From Takifugu bimaculatus (Eukaryota > Chordata > Actinopteri > Tetraodontiformes > Tetraodontidae), in NCBI GenBank assembly GCA_004026145.2, contig CP034977.1, positions 7,971,940 through 8,035,939 on the forward strand: a stretch of 64,000 nt of DNA. The letters are read 5' to 3'. Shown one piece after another: positions 1 through 11,804 of this stretch (position 1 is the first letter of the stretch; each line of letters starts with the position of its first letter). The position numbers were made by a program, and so were the translations under genes. The notes under the pieces were generated by a model, which was not told the DNA's origin, did not search any database, and worked only from the letters and a program-made list of their open reading frames with translations.

Positions 1-283
1 CCAAAAAAACAATGTCAGAGTGGACGTAGCAAAAGCTCGGATGTAAATATGATGTCATCTAAATCCATCAGCGTGCAACACGAAGAGAAAATGACCTAAA
101 AACTAACAGAAAAACCAAAACAAAGCAGACAAATCACAGAAACCCAAAATGAAAAGTCCATTGTGTCTGTTCTTGTTCGGATTAACACACATTTAAAGGA
201 TTTGGCACATGTCGTTTACAGGACGATGATCAGCTTTGCAGGAACTCCCTGTTGTGGCGTAGACACACACACACCCACACCCA

Positions 284-315
<32 letters not shown>

Positions 316-433
316 GGGAATCCAGACGGTGTTTTTCACCAATTATTATGTCTTTGTGGGGTAAGATGGGAGAGGTGAGGTTACCCCAGATAGATGGTGT
401 GTTTTGCTTATTGCCCCATACACAGTACTCCCT
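1..433. other. Upstream flank of the mmp20 gene with a CA microsatellite
   Basis: No gene is seen. A CA/CCCACA-rich microsatellite lies at about 262-315 and accounts for the open frames that read as His-Thr or Cys-Val runs on either strand. Confidence 0.7.
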
Positions 434-440
434 TATAAAT
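434..440 (+). promoter_or_regulatory. Putative TATA box of mmp20
   Basis: TATAAAT lies 34 bases before the start codon at 474. This implies a very short 5' UTR, as is common in inducible secreted MMP genes. No AP-1 site of the TGAGTCA type is seen immediately upstream. The call rests on position and motif only. Confidence 0.5.
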
Positions 441-473
441 GTGAGAAGAGTTCTGCAGATGTGTGCTTGAACC

Positions 474-3400
474 ATGGACTTGCTCTGGCTCTGGATTCCT
501 CTCCTGGGCTCTCTGGTAATGGCAGAACTCGTGAGGGCTCGACCCATCCGTCAGGATGCGATGCTGAACCCTGAGGACGAGAAACTGGCCGAGGTTTGCC
601 TTCACACTCCTCCTCTTATATAGTCTGTACTCTTTACCTTAATAAAATCCCTTTTTTTATGGGATACTCTGTAACAAAGAACTGAACAAGTCATTTGGGG
701 TGTTTTTGAAGTATAAAATAAAAAGTTTTTCAGAGTTTCAATCTATAGTCTAGCTATGAAGATGTTAAATGTCCTCTGCAGTGTTATGTTTGCATATTTT
801 TAGGGATGTTACTATAAAGAATCAAGTCTTATGAAATTCTATTATTAGAAACAAATGAATCTAGTGTCTTCATGACACACAGCCATCAATCCTTCTCACC
901 CCACTCAACCTCTTTGATGTCAACTCCACTTATCTGACCTAGAAAAAAATGAATTCATGTCACAGGAATACCTCCGGAGGTTTTACAACCTGCAACCAAG
1001 CAGAGGCAAAGAAGTGTCAGGCAGAAAGGCACGGTCCACACCGGCCATGGAGGAGAAGATCAGGGAGATGCAGAACTTCTTTGGTCTGAAGGAGACAGGT
1101 CAGCTGGACCATCAAACCCTAGAAGTGATGAGGAAGCCCAGGTGTGGTGTTCCAGATGTAGAAAACTATAGTTTCTATGCTAAAAATCCAAAATGGGAGA
1201 ACCACACCATCACGTTCATGTAAGGACTTTAAGATTTAAGAAGAATTTAAGGATTGGCTAAATGCTGGAACACACAGGAGTCTAATGTTCAGAAATGTCG
1301 TGCAGGATTGACAGATACACCACTGATATGAGGAGAGAGGATGTGGACAAGTCGTTTACATCGGCTATGAAGATGTGGAGTGACGCAGCACCGCTGAACT
1401 TCATTAGAGTCTACCACAACCCAGCTGATATTGTTCTGTCCTTTGCCAGGAGAAGTAAATCTGAACACAACTGTAAATTTGTATCAAAATCTTGGAGTAA
1501 GACAGTGGGCCACAAACTTGCCAACATGTATTTAGAATCCAAGTTGATGCACAGAAGTGTTAAAACCACGTACATCGATGTACGAATGCGGTACAAATTC
1601 CAGCCACTGGAGGGCGATGTAGTCCAATAATTACGTGTAGCTTGTGAGGTTTTCAAGGGCTCCCCGCACATTACCAGCTGTGCACACGCTTGGAATCTGA
1701 ACACAGATTTGCAAATGTATGTACAAGTCTTTCAATTTGAAGATTTGAAGTGGGAAGTGAGAAAGAAATCAGCATCAGACGTTCACTTGAAACATTTATG
1801 TGTCGATGTTTGCATTTGAATTTCAATGACAACACTTTAATTTCCTGCAGCTCATGGGGATTTCTTTCCCTTTGATGGCCCTCGGGGCGTGCTGGCTCAT
1901 GCCTTTCACCCAGGAAAAGGGATCGGAGGAGACGTGCACTTTGATGAGGATGAAACATGGACTGCAGGGAGCCGAGGTTGGTCCATGCTGACCTTTGACA
2001 TGCGCTGGTCGATTGTTGATCATTTACCAGTAGTTCCTCATCGCCTGAGTTTGTTCCCATTTGCATCCAAGCTACATACATACAGGATGACTCCCAATTG
2101 TAATTTAGTTAAAGCTACTACAGCCCAGTAGGCTATAAATAGTAAGAAAGCTAACGAGCAACCCATCCTAAGCCCTAACCTATATTCAATAATTAATGGG
2201 CTTCAAACATCCTAAATCTGGAAGGGATAGAGGCTAATTAGTTTCCAGGGGTAAAGTCACTCAGGTGATTCTTGAACATGCATTCGCCAACATTGTTTTG
2301 TGAGATGTTTGATGCTCAAAGAATCAAGAGAATAGCTGGTGTCCTGCTCGTTTGATGGATCAATGCTTCTGTTATTGGGTTTCAGGTTATAGTCTGTTTG
2401 CTGTGGCAGCTCATGAACTGGGACACTCGCTGGGATTGTCACACTCCAAAGATCCTTCTGCTGTCATGTACCCCAGTTACAGGTCCCGCAGTCGAACACA
2501 GTCCTCTTTATCTAGAGATGACACGCTTGGTATCCAAAAGCTCTATGGTGAGGAACAAGTTACACATCTGTGGAAGTAAATTTTAAAAAATGCCCAAATG
2601 AAGGTGGAATTAATTTCCCTTTTGCCAGGAATCCCCAGAAGAGAAGTAGAAATACAACCAGTCCCTGATAAGTGTGACCCAAGGGTTGGTTTAAATGCAG
2701 CCGTCATGATTGGAGGCGACATCGTATTCTTCGCGAACAGGTAAAGCCTTTTTACGATGCCACGGTCGCAGAACTATTCCGTCTGGGCTGCAGCTGAACC
2801 CCTTCGGTGTGTCAACCCAAAGGCAGGTGTGGAGGACAACAGGAGCAACTCTTGGTCAAAGCGTGGTCGCACACTTGCAGAACATTAATTCTCATGTTGA
2901 TGCTGCTTATGCTTATGCAGGCACGCTGTACATATTCTCAGGTAAAGGACAGCTGAGTTCGTTACAGCCTTGTATGGCTTCACTGGGGTTCAACTTCTCT
3001 CTTTTACCAGGGGACAGATACTTTGTGGTCCAGCAGATTAAGATGCACACTTATGCTGGCTCCATCCGTGATTATGGTTTCCCCTCAAGCCTCAAACAAG
3101 TAGATGCTGCTGTTCATATCAGCGAATATGGGAAAACAGTCTTCTTCGTTGGTGCCTCTTATTACAGGTACAGCTCTGACAGGTGTACTTTCACAGGTAA
3201 AGTATATGGGGATGTTTAGCTTTTTATTTAATTTGAGTGCTACACTCTCAGGTATGATGAGCGCAGGAGAAGGATGGATCTAGGTTTTCCCAGACTCATC
3301 CAGGCAGACTGGCCTGGAATCCCCAGAAAGGTCAATGCTGCCTTCAAGCTGCAAGGTAAAGTGGAAGCAAGAAATGATCACTTCATCTTTTATCTTTAGA

Positions 3401-3557
3401 AGAGCAATGTTCTCAAGAGAAGTTGTAACAATTTTCGCACACTCCTCTTCTCACAGGGAACATTTATATCTTCAGTGGGGCCAAAACCTACCAGTACAAC
3501 ATCAGACAGAATCGTGTGGTGAGCATGATTCCAGCAAAAGCTTGGCAAAGATGTTAG
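474..3557 (+). CDS. mmp20: Matrix metalloproteinase 20 (enamelysin), 10 exons, 467 aa
   Basis: This is a secreted zinc endopeptidase; in vertebrates MMP20 processes enamel matrix proteins. Coding exons are 474-593, 966-1219, 1306-1454, 1851-1976, 2386-2547, 2629-2740, 2823-2941, 3011-3167, 3252-3355 and 3457-3557. All junctions are GT-AG and the total is divisible by three. There is a signal peptide (about residues 1-22) and a cysteine switch PRCGVPD with Cys100. The zinc motif HELGHSLGLSH lies at 226-236 with Glu227 as the catalytic base, and the Met-turn is Met244. A very short hinge leads to a four-blade hemopexin domain bounded by Cys286 and the last residue, Cys467. The hemopexin C-terminus (YYRYDERRRRMD, FSGAKTYQY) resembles human MMP20 more than the collagenases. 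There is no furin site, so activation is probably extracellular. The start has a good context (accATGG) and follows the TATA box. Exon 7 uses an AAG acceptor at 2822; a nearer AG would give an impossible 31-base intron and about 14 extra residues. A teleost a/b copy cannot be assigned. Confidence 0.88.
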
Positions 3558-3736
3558 TGCGGTTAAATGAATTGCTGTGGGATCTATCCTTAGGAAACCT
3601 CTAAAAAATGAAAAGGGATGACAATGATGATTTGAGGTCACACAAGTTCACATTGCAGAAAAATGAAATCTTTGCAGAAAAATGAAATCTTTGAAGTCAA
3701 AACGTCAGTTTAATAATGTACATAGAAATATGTCCC

Positions 3737-3742
3737 AATAAA
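3737..3742 (+). terminator. Probable polyadenylation signal of mmp20
   Basis: AATAAA lies 180 bases after the stop codon. It is the first canonical signal downstream. Confidence 0.5.
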
Positions 3743-4536
3743 ATCACATTTGTTTTCCTTTTCAGTCTCTGCTGTTTAATAACCATTGTCAGACTTGTGT
3801 TACCCAACTGGACTGTGGTTACTGCATATGAGGCTTATCAGTACACAAGAATGCTAAACAATGATCAAAGGTCATTTTCGTACAGGAACATCAAACCCAG
3901 TTCTGCTTGTTTGATGGCACAAAAATGAATTCTATAAAGTCCATATACACTGGGGCCTTTTCATAGCCAGGATTAGTATTTTTGATGCCCATAAGCACTA
4001 TTGACACAAGAGAGGTGTCACTTGTATAAAACCTGAGCTTCATCACTCAGCCAGGTTGATGTAATAATATGTTCAACTACAGTAACTCTGAAGGAGCAAC
4101 CTCCTGGAGTGGAAAACTATAACCAGCTCATGGGCGCAACATCACCTCACATGAAATGCTTTAATAATGCATTTGGATAGTTGTTTCTTTTAGCTGGAAA
4201 ACCCCAAACATAAAGTCTAAAAATGTATAGTTGATGTAATCTATTCAAGCTTAAATTCTTCCACATAACAACAATAATTTGTGAGTAAACTGTCATGAAA
4301 TCAGTAAGTAGAAACAATAAAAATGAAAATAGTCCACAGTGGGTTTATCAGTGAGGTGAAATGATTGATGGATGGCTGTGATTATTTGTCCAAGTGTTAT
4401 CGGAGCAGCCCCTGTTTATTCCCCCAGGGTCAGAAGGGCTAGTCAATAGTCAAGGGTTGGACTGTGTAATGGATCTTCTGTATATCCTCATTCGACATTG
4501 TCTTTAAGCGAGAAGAGAGAATTTGGAAGAACCAAG
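3743..4536. other. Intergenic spacer between the two MMP genes
   Basis: This is an AT-rich spacer of about 0.8 kb with no gene. It presumably holds the promoter of the second MMP. A TATA-like GTATAT occurs near 4480, but it is not convincing enough to call. Confidence 0.6.
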
Positions 4537-7500
4537 ATGCTCCTGGTTAGCTTATGGCTGGTGCTGCTAAGCTGTGTCTTCTTAACTGATGCAGCTCCCA
4601 CTATTGCTCCTTCAGTCGAGACTGAGGAGCAAGACTTCGCTGAGGTAACACTTGAAAACTCGTATATATAAATATAAGAACATTAGAACTTGATTAGCAA
4701 CTGCGTGTCACTTTAGTCTAGTTACCATTCATCTAATGATTCCAGGAGTACCTTGCACGCTTCTTCAATCATGTTGGGGTTACAAATTCCACAATGCGAA
4801 GAATCACAATAAACTCCTTTAATGACACCCTGGAGGCGATGCAGGCGTACTTTGGACTGGAGGTACGAACGATAATGAATACAACAACGTAACTTATGAA
4901 ACATGTTCTAAACCCATCACTGACCATCAGGTGACTGGCACCTTAAATAATGAAACTATTGAAATGATGAAGAAACCAAGGTGTGGCGTGTCTGATGTGA
5001 GCCGTTACGGACATTTCCAGGGAAAACCCAGATGGAGAAAAGGGCTTATCACATACAGGTACTTAAAAAAATATAATCCAGCAGTCATTAGCTATATTTA
5101 AAGAAACTATGTGTAAAAAAATGTATTTAAAGAGATGATAAAATGGCAACAGACATTAAGGAATCATGTTAATTTGAAATAGTTGTATTGCTGACAACAG
5201 AAGTTGAGCCGGAATAATCTCAAAGCAAAGTGTAAATAATGTTGACGTTGTCTTTGGTGAGATTCAGCTCCATTTTGCTAACTTTATTCTACTTAATGTA
5301 GGCATAAACATCATCAACAAACAATCAACTTGCAGTGACCCGTTGTGGGGGTGGGGATACCATGCACTACAGTATTTTAAACTGGAATGAATTACCAGTT
5401 TAAACCACAAAGAAATATAAAAGGGATATATGTACGTTTGTGTCCAGAACTTGTACTGCAATCAAATTCCATTAACCTCCCCATGACCCTAAAAGGGATC
5501 ATTCAGACATCTGAAACATTGCAACTCAGTGGTAACTGGCAACTTGCAACCTCCTGAAATGTTGCTGACTTCAGGATTGGGAGATCCAAAAGAAAAAATG
5601 TAAACATCATCATTATTTATTGACTGGCACCTCTCTTTTGGAATGAGAATATTCTGGCTGGAATTCTCTTGTCAGTTACCTCAATGATTCTGTTGATTAC
5701 AGGTGTCAAAGAAGCACAAATCATCTCGCCACTACATACGCCGAGATCACTAATTGTTTTGACCATCGAGAAGTCCCAGTACACTACAACAAGTCCCAAT
5801 AAGCCAGGGGTGAAAATCTGTGTTCCAATAGAAGTAATATTGCTAAAGTAACTGCACGGTAGTAGGGAACCATGGGTGGATGAGAGGCTTTGTAGGTAGG
5901 GTATGCAAGTTGACCTTATTGTTGTTAGGGTATGCAGAGTTGACCTTATTGTAGGTAGGGTATGCAGAATTGACCTTACTGACACTTCCTGTAAGACTGT
6001 GTGGACATCTGGGCTAGTGTCTCTAGAGAGCCACACTGGGTTGGTCGTTCCTCTGAGTTCCTCAATAGTGGCTGAGATAGCATGATTGCTCAAGAAGTGT
6101 GACCCACTGAATACATTTGGGCTTAGGGTACTGGGAGTGTGAGTCACCAAGGAGCAGGGTAGGGGGGGCATATGTTCTTCAGCATGGTGTGAAACAATAG
6201 GCACTAATGGGAGTGCGCTCTTACCCAATAGTGATGGCTATCAATCTCCGTGAGGGGGGGTTGGTTACTTTAGGATGCCTCTGGTGCATGTCCAGTGACA
6301 TGAGGAACCATGTTTCCTATCGAGCATCGATCACCCAAATTTAATCCCAGAGGAGCTGGAGGAGATCGCTGTCAAGAAAATGGGCTGCATGGACATCCTG
6401 ACCAAAAATTGGTCAGTAAGGAATAAACTTTGCTTAGGTCACCAGTACATAGGGGCACATGTTTAAGATCAAGTCCTTACAGAGTTGCCAAGACTAGCAT
6501 GATGTTGTTTTTAGAGGTCATGTTCCTTTGGTAGCTTACTTTCTGTGGGTAAAATGTTGAAACATACCAAGTGATGATGATGTATTCTATGATTTGTATA
6601 GGATTACCCGGTACACTCCAGATCTGCCCCAGAAACAGGTGGATCAAACCATTGCCAAGGCCTTCCAGCTCTACAGTGATGTCATCCCGCTTGATTTCAA
6701 GCAGATCTACGGAACTGTCTCTGACATCGAGATTCTTTTCCAGGGTGGCTGTGAGTCTGATTTTACCACATGAGAACTTTAAAAACCTCACAAACCTCTA
6801 CAGTAAAGACATGAGCACAGCCATGCAGTAGGGCCCAGTGCTGCCCTGCCTGGTGGAATTAAACTACCAGAAATTATATTTTTTCATTACACGACCTCAA
6901 AAATGGTTGCTGTTTTTTAAGGATGAGAGTAATCACTATTTTTAAAAACTGGATTTAGCAACAAAGCTTTTAATCCCTGGAATTGTATTGGGTTGACACC
7001 AAATCCATTTTGAAGCATTTTTCTGGCCCAATAATAATGCCAGCTTCTTTGTAATTTTTATTACAAGTATATTGTGTTAAATTGCAGATCATGGGGATTT
7101 TTATCCATTTGATGGGAGAGGTGGAGTTTTGGCTCATGCGAACTCTCCTGGACAACAACAGGGAGGGGACACACACTTTGATGACGATGAAACCTGGACT
7201 CTTAGCCAGAGAGGTAAATACTGTATAGGTGCCAAATCCAGTTAAACATCACTATAACCATTAAGATTCTATACACTGGTCGGTGGCAGAATAATTCCTG
7301 GTTAGTCAAAAACTGACAAAATTGGAAGAACAAATATTTTACATTTTAAATATTTTTTTGATGATAAACTCAGGACAACAAATAGATTTAAGGGCTGGTT
7401 CCACTCGGGGTTTCTTCCTGTTAAAAGAAAGTGTTTTCCTGCCACTTTTGTGAGTTTGGAGGTCAGGCCCTGGGTTTCTGGAAAATGACACAAAAGTACC

Positions 7501-10469
7501 AAGGATTTGCAGATGCTCTCTGAAATCATGGCTATTGCAATTTTTTTGATTGGGCTAGTCCTTGAAAAATCTAATTTGCAGTATCAAAAAGAATTTTTCG
7601 TCAAAATTAAACTAAAGCGGAACCTGAATATTTGACGGAACATTAAGGCATTTACCCTGCACCTTGGACGTTTGTGCTCTGAATCAAATAGAAAGAACTG
7701 TTGTGTTCCTACATGTCCAATTTCATAGCTGGATTATTTCATTATTTTCTAAATAAAGACAGGCTAATAATGATGCAATACATTTCCCCACAGATTAAAT
7801 AAGTCTGAAAATAACTAGAAATAAAAATGTGTTCAAACAACAAACCAAACGTACAACAATGACTTAGCTTTTCATCATTTACTTGCAAAACAAAAAGCAG
7901 AGATCACTTATTTAACAACATCAACATGTTTTTAAGGCAGATTAAGAGTAAACTATTAGTTTTATATTATGTCAGCTATGTGGAAGAAAAGATAGAAGGC
8001 TCTTGTTTCTACTAATACTAAGCCTACCTGCTAAATAATCATAATGTGTATAATAATTAAGATTCAAATAGAGAAATGGGTCTTCGGCATAAAGAGGAAC
8101 TCAATCTTATTTCTGTTGACCTCAGAATAACAAGCTCATATATTGAGCTCAGCCATACAATCTCAGAAGAAAACAACGGAATTTCAGACAGCTGGTTTCT
8201 GTTTTTGAGACCTGCTGGAGATGGCGATCAGCAGGAACCCTCAAAAGCTTTAACACAAACCATATCCTCCAATGCAGCAGTAACGGTTGGCTGGTTTTTG
8301 CCAAAAAAGTTATCTAATTATGATGCTTCTGATTTCACGTTATGGCTTTAAGGTGTGAATCTGCTGCTGGTGGCTGCCCATGAGTTTGGTCACGCTCTTG
8401 GCCTGGATCACTCCAGAGACAGACGAGCACTCATGTTCCCCACTTATCAGTATGTCAACACCAATGGATACAAACTGCCAGATGATGACAGACAAGGAGT
8501 TCAAGCCCTTTATGGTAAACTAAATATTAACCTTTTTATTTATTAACCATGCATTTAAACTCCAGCCATAAACTCAAACCACATCAAATGATTAAATACA
8601 GTCAATGTTCAAATCTTCTAGGCAGCCGTACAGCAAGGCCCACACCAGCGCCAAGGCCTACACCTCCACCTGAACCAGAACCAGAACCAGAACCAGAGGA
8701 ACCAACAGAGGACTCAAATCTACCGAACCCCAGAGGAGAGCAGTGCAGCAGGGATCTTGTCTTTGATGCAGCGACATCCATCAGGGGAGACCTCTACTTT
8801 TTCAAAAACGGGTACAATTTCTGCAAGTGATGCTTGCTTTATGTAGATAATACTTCAGGATATTCTTTCAATTTTCAAGTTAAATCCTCACCAGATATTA
8901 CTGGAGGAAATCTGTGAAGTTAGCCACCATCCCACTCACCAAAGTGAGCACAAAGTGGCCACCAATCCGGAGTGTTGATGCTGCCTTTGAGGTGCCACAG
9001 GACAACAAAGTGTATCTTCTTCAAGGTAAAGTTGAGCAATTTCTTATGTTCAGCACTGTAAAAATATAATTAAAATCAGTACTGTAAAGCTTTCTGGATG
9101 TCTTTAATCCCCGGCCACTGAGCTTGCAAGCACAATTCTGATTTGTGGCCTCATTCAAGACTCATGTGTTTTCCAAAGCACTAAATTTTTAGTAAATAGC
9201 AGCAAATTGCCAGAATCTGCTGCTTATTGCGCTGTGTCTGTCACGTCTCCACAACACTGCAAAAGTGAATGCCCCCCACGGTGGATGCTTTCAGCCATTC
9301 ATGTGCAAGAATATTCAGACTCCTCAGAGCTCCTTAGAGTGCTCTCCTCACTACCTGCCCTCAGTCCCTGCCAATGACTATCAAGACTGCAGTCTTCCCA
9401 GTAACCATCCATGATTACATTAATCACCAGTATATAATATATTGTATACTTACAATACCTCACAACAATAACATTAGTCATTAATTTCTGTGTGTTTGCG
9501 TATGCATGTTTCTCATATTCACATTGAGTAATACTTTAAACTCATAACAATTACACTGGTTATCCTGGTTTGTGGTTCTGTTGTTCCAACACAGGCAACC
9601 AATACTGGGGTCTAAGGGCAACAACAAGAACCATCCTTTCTGGCTATCCTAAGCCACTCACCAACCTTGGACTTCCCACTTATGTCAATAAGGTGGATGC
9701 AGCTGTCTATGTGCGATCTACTGGAAAAACACTATTTTTTGTGAACAGGAAATACTGGAGGTGAGTAGCTGGTGATTCTTCATGAGGGGCCAAAAACTGA
9801 CTATGCATTTATTGGCCACTTGTTCTGCGTTGCAGTTATGATGAGAGAAGAAACCGGATGGACTCTGGATATCCACGAAATATTAATTGGGATTTTCCTG
9901 GCATTGGCTCCAAAGTAGACGCAGCCTTTGAGAATTACGGTGAGACCCAGTTCTTTGAGTCATGAAACTCATAAATGCTGCTTTGTAAATTATCACGACC
10001 GCTGAGGTTCATGGCTGGGTTACAGCAGCTTTGCTCGGGCTCCATCTTAACAGAAAATAGAGCATATGTAATAAATCATTGCTGTTCATATATATATTTA
10101 GGAACTGTCCTGTTTAGCAGCTTTGACACCTGCATTAGGTTGTTGTCTTAATGAAAAAAAAAATTCCCCTACAAATGTTTGTAGACTGAGTCAGATATTC
10201 CTAATGGACCTTCTTAAAGAATTTTTCCTCATTGGAATGCATTGGCAGTCAAGAGGGTTAACACTTCAGAGGGACATTATATATATATATATGTTCAGTT
10301 TAAATATTTCCTTCTGATTTCACCTCCTGACTTCATGCACATGAACTGAATCTTTGCTCCAACAGGTTATCTGTATTTCTCATCTGGGCCCCGGCAGACT
10401 GAATACAACCTCCCTTACAAGCATGTGAGGCGGGTGCTGCTTAACTACGGCTGGCTCAACTGTTACTGA
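4537..10469 (+). CDS. Secreted matrix metalloproteinase, MMP13/MMP30-like, 11 exons, 494 aa
   Basis: This is a secreted zinc endopeptidase of the archetypal MMP1/3/8/13/20 group. Coding exons are 4537-4644, 4746-4862, 4931-5058, 6602-6750, 7088-7213, 8353-8514, 8622-8811, 8895-9025, 9595-9760, 9836-9939 and 10366-10469. All are GT-AG, and the summed length is divisible by three. A signal peptide covers about residues 1-20. The cysteine switch is PRCGVSD (Cys93), with Ser replacing the usual Pro. The zinc motif HEFGHALGLDH spans 219-229 with Glu220, and the Met-turn is Met237. The hinge (about 265-303) is proline-rich and contains alternating Pro-Glu. The hemopexin domain runs from Cys305 to Cys493, followed by a final Tyr. 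Against the MMP1 collagenase triad Tyr210-Asp231-Gly233, this protein has Val-Asp-Arg, so classic triple-helical collagenase activity is doubtful. The propeptide exon is split by an additional phase-0 intron at 4863-4930. The gene lies directly downstream of mmp20 in the same orientation. I cannot choose between mmp13 and mmp30. Confidence 0.9.
5059..6601. other. Large intron 3 of the second MMP gene
   Basis: No exon is supported. It contains a three-copy minisatellite and a 203-codon antisense open frame at 5617-6228 with no recognisable domain. Part of that frame is simply the minisatellite. Confidence 0.55.
5892..5979. repeat. Minisatellite, 29-30 bp unit, three copies
   Basis: Three adjacent units share GGGTATGCA followed by TTGACCTTA, with a few substitutions. 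They start near 5892, 5921 and 5951. Confidence 0.8.
7380..7485 (+). repeat. Diverged interspersed repeat (GGTTTCTTCCTGTTAAA family)
   Basis: This stretch has the order GGTTTCTTCCTGTTAAA, TTTTCCTGCCACTTTTG and GGTCAGGCCCTGGG. It matches the clearer copies at about 13,885-14,055 and 30,935-31,110 in this window. The core is widespread in teleost genomes as the tail of non-autonomous elements. It lies in an intron of the second MMP gene. Confidence 0.65.
7486..8352. other. Remainder of MMP intron 5
   Basis: AT-rich intron sequence with no exon or repeat I can identify. The downstream splice site is an AAG acceptor at 8350-8352. Confidence 0.6.
9026..9594. other. MMP intron 8
   Basis: This intron of about 570 bases shows no gene or recognisable repeat. 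Confidence 0.6.
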
Positions 10470-10482
10470 AAGCGTGACTACA

Positions 10483-10538
10483 AATAAATCAAAGAGAAAT
10501 CAATCATAGCTAACCTTTGACCCTGCACTGCTAATAAA
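10483..10538 (+). terminator. Polyadenylation signals of the second MMP gene
   Basis: Two AATAAA hexamers, at 10483-10488 and 10533-10538, follow the stop codon by 14 and 64 bases. Confidence 0.6.
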
Positions 10539-10556
10539 GGGGAACAACTGTTTGTA

Positions 10557-11195
10557 GTCTGAACACAACCCAGAGTACAAATAAATATTTATCAAGCCTT
10601 TACAATTTATGCTTCTTTTCCCGGCTGCATATTTCTGCTGTTGTTGTCTAGACTACAACATTATGAAATTATAATTACAACCATGGAATGTTTTTGCTCA
10701 CATTAACCCACAATGAAGATGTTGAAGGTTGATCTGTCATCTTCCAGAAACCACCTTAATATAATTAAAGAGAACAAGCTTTTATGTGTTTTGATACAGC
10801 TGTTAATGATGTTTACGATAAAGATTAATGCTTGAAATATGACATTATCTATGTCATAATTTGCCATTTCTCTTAATAGTAACTGGTAAATAATTCTGCA
10901 TCAGCAATTTTGTCTGGAATAATTCTTAATAAAGAGGAATTTCCAAGAAAGATAAATTGTCATTTGTCATTGAACACTGTAAACAGTTCAATATATGTTA
11001 GACGTTGTCCTCTGAACATAACCAGAGTACAAATAAATATTTGTACCTGCCTATGTTGCTGATTTCTAGACTATAACATTATAAAAATGATCATTTGAAC
11101 CATGGGGTGTTTTTGGCCACATTGATGCACAATGGGGGCGTTGTGAGAACGCTGCGATGTAACATCTTTCAGAAACCACCTTAATATGACTAAAA
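10557..11195 (+). repeat. Diverged direct repeat downstream of the second MMP gene
   Basis: A segment of about 210 bases at 10,557-10,770 recurs at about 11,010-11,195. Shared blocks in order are AGAGTACAAATAAATATTT, GACTAnAACATTATnAAA, AACCATGG, GTGTTTTTG, and AGAAACCACCTTAATAT. The two copies are separated by about 240 bases and have diverged, so the duplication is old. Confidence 0.75.
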
Positions 11196-11399
11196 AGGGA
11201 AACGAAAAATATGCACAGGCTTTAAATTAATGTAAGGTAGGGCAGAGATAACGTAAGGACATTTAAAACTAAGTTGATTTGGATTTAAATTGGGCAGACT
11301 TTGTTATGTTTTGGCTCATAAATAGCTGACTTATTAAATTCTGAGGCAGCACGGAAATACCAGTGCTGAAAAGACAGCTTATTTTCTTTATTTAGTTGA

Positions 11400-11653
11400 C
11401 AAGTCTTTGTATTACCGTTTTATTCCACATGGGGGCAGAAGAGCACCGACGAGTTGTTTTTAACGTTTCTATTCCACCACAAAAGAAGTCGCCTGTGCGA
11501 TCCGTCAACGTTAAATACTTATTTACATCTTGGCTAGTATCCCGCTAACATTAGCATTTAGCTCTTTTACACGCAAAAACATTAGATGAATTAGGGATTT
11601 AGGTTAATACTCGAAAACAACGAAAGAAGAAGAACTATAGGAGATTTATAGAG
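11400..11653 (+). promoter_or_regulatory. Probable promoter and non-coding first exon of tbrg1
   Basis: The first coding exon of tbrg1 is preceded by a splice acceptor (ACAG at 11795-11798), so an upstream non-coding exon must exist. A purine-rich stretch ending TATAGAG|GTATGA at 11653 is a reasonable donor. The exon's 5' edge cannot be read from sequence. Confidence 0.35.
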
Positions 11654-11804
11654 GTATGAATATGATTTGGCTACAATTCGTACGTTTTGTCTGCAAGTGC
11701 TAGCCAACAAGAAATGTATACGTATACACATCATTCAAGTAAGGGATCTTTGTCAATGTTAATGTTTGATGTTAAGGAGTTAATGTTTATCTTTACAGGC
11801 TCCT

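Noticed and set aside
163..470. Open frames over the CA repeat near the left end
   Set aside because: They consist of His-Thr or Cys-Val repeats produced by the microsatellite.
2741..2771. A 31-base intron in mmp20
   Set aside because: The AG at 2771 keeps the frame but would be shorter than any functional vertebrate intron and adds residues that no MMP has. The AAG acceptor at 2822 gives an 82-base intron, the right frame and the expected VWR motif.
5617..6228. A 203-codon antisense frame in an MMP intron
   Set aside because: Part of it is the local minisatellite (ILHTLPTIRST-like repeats). No domain, splice context or start supports a gene.
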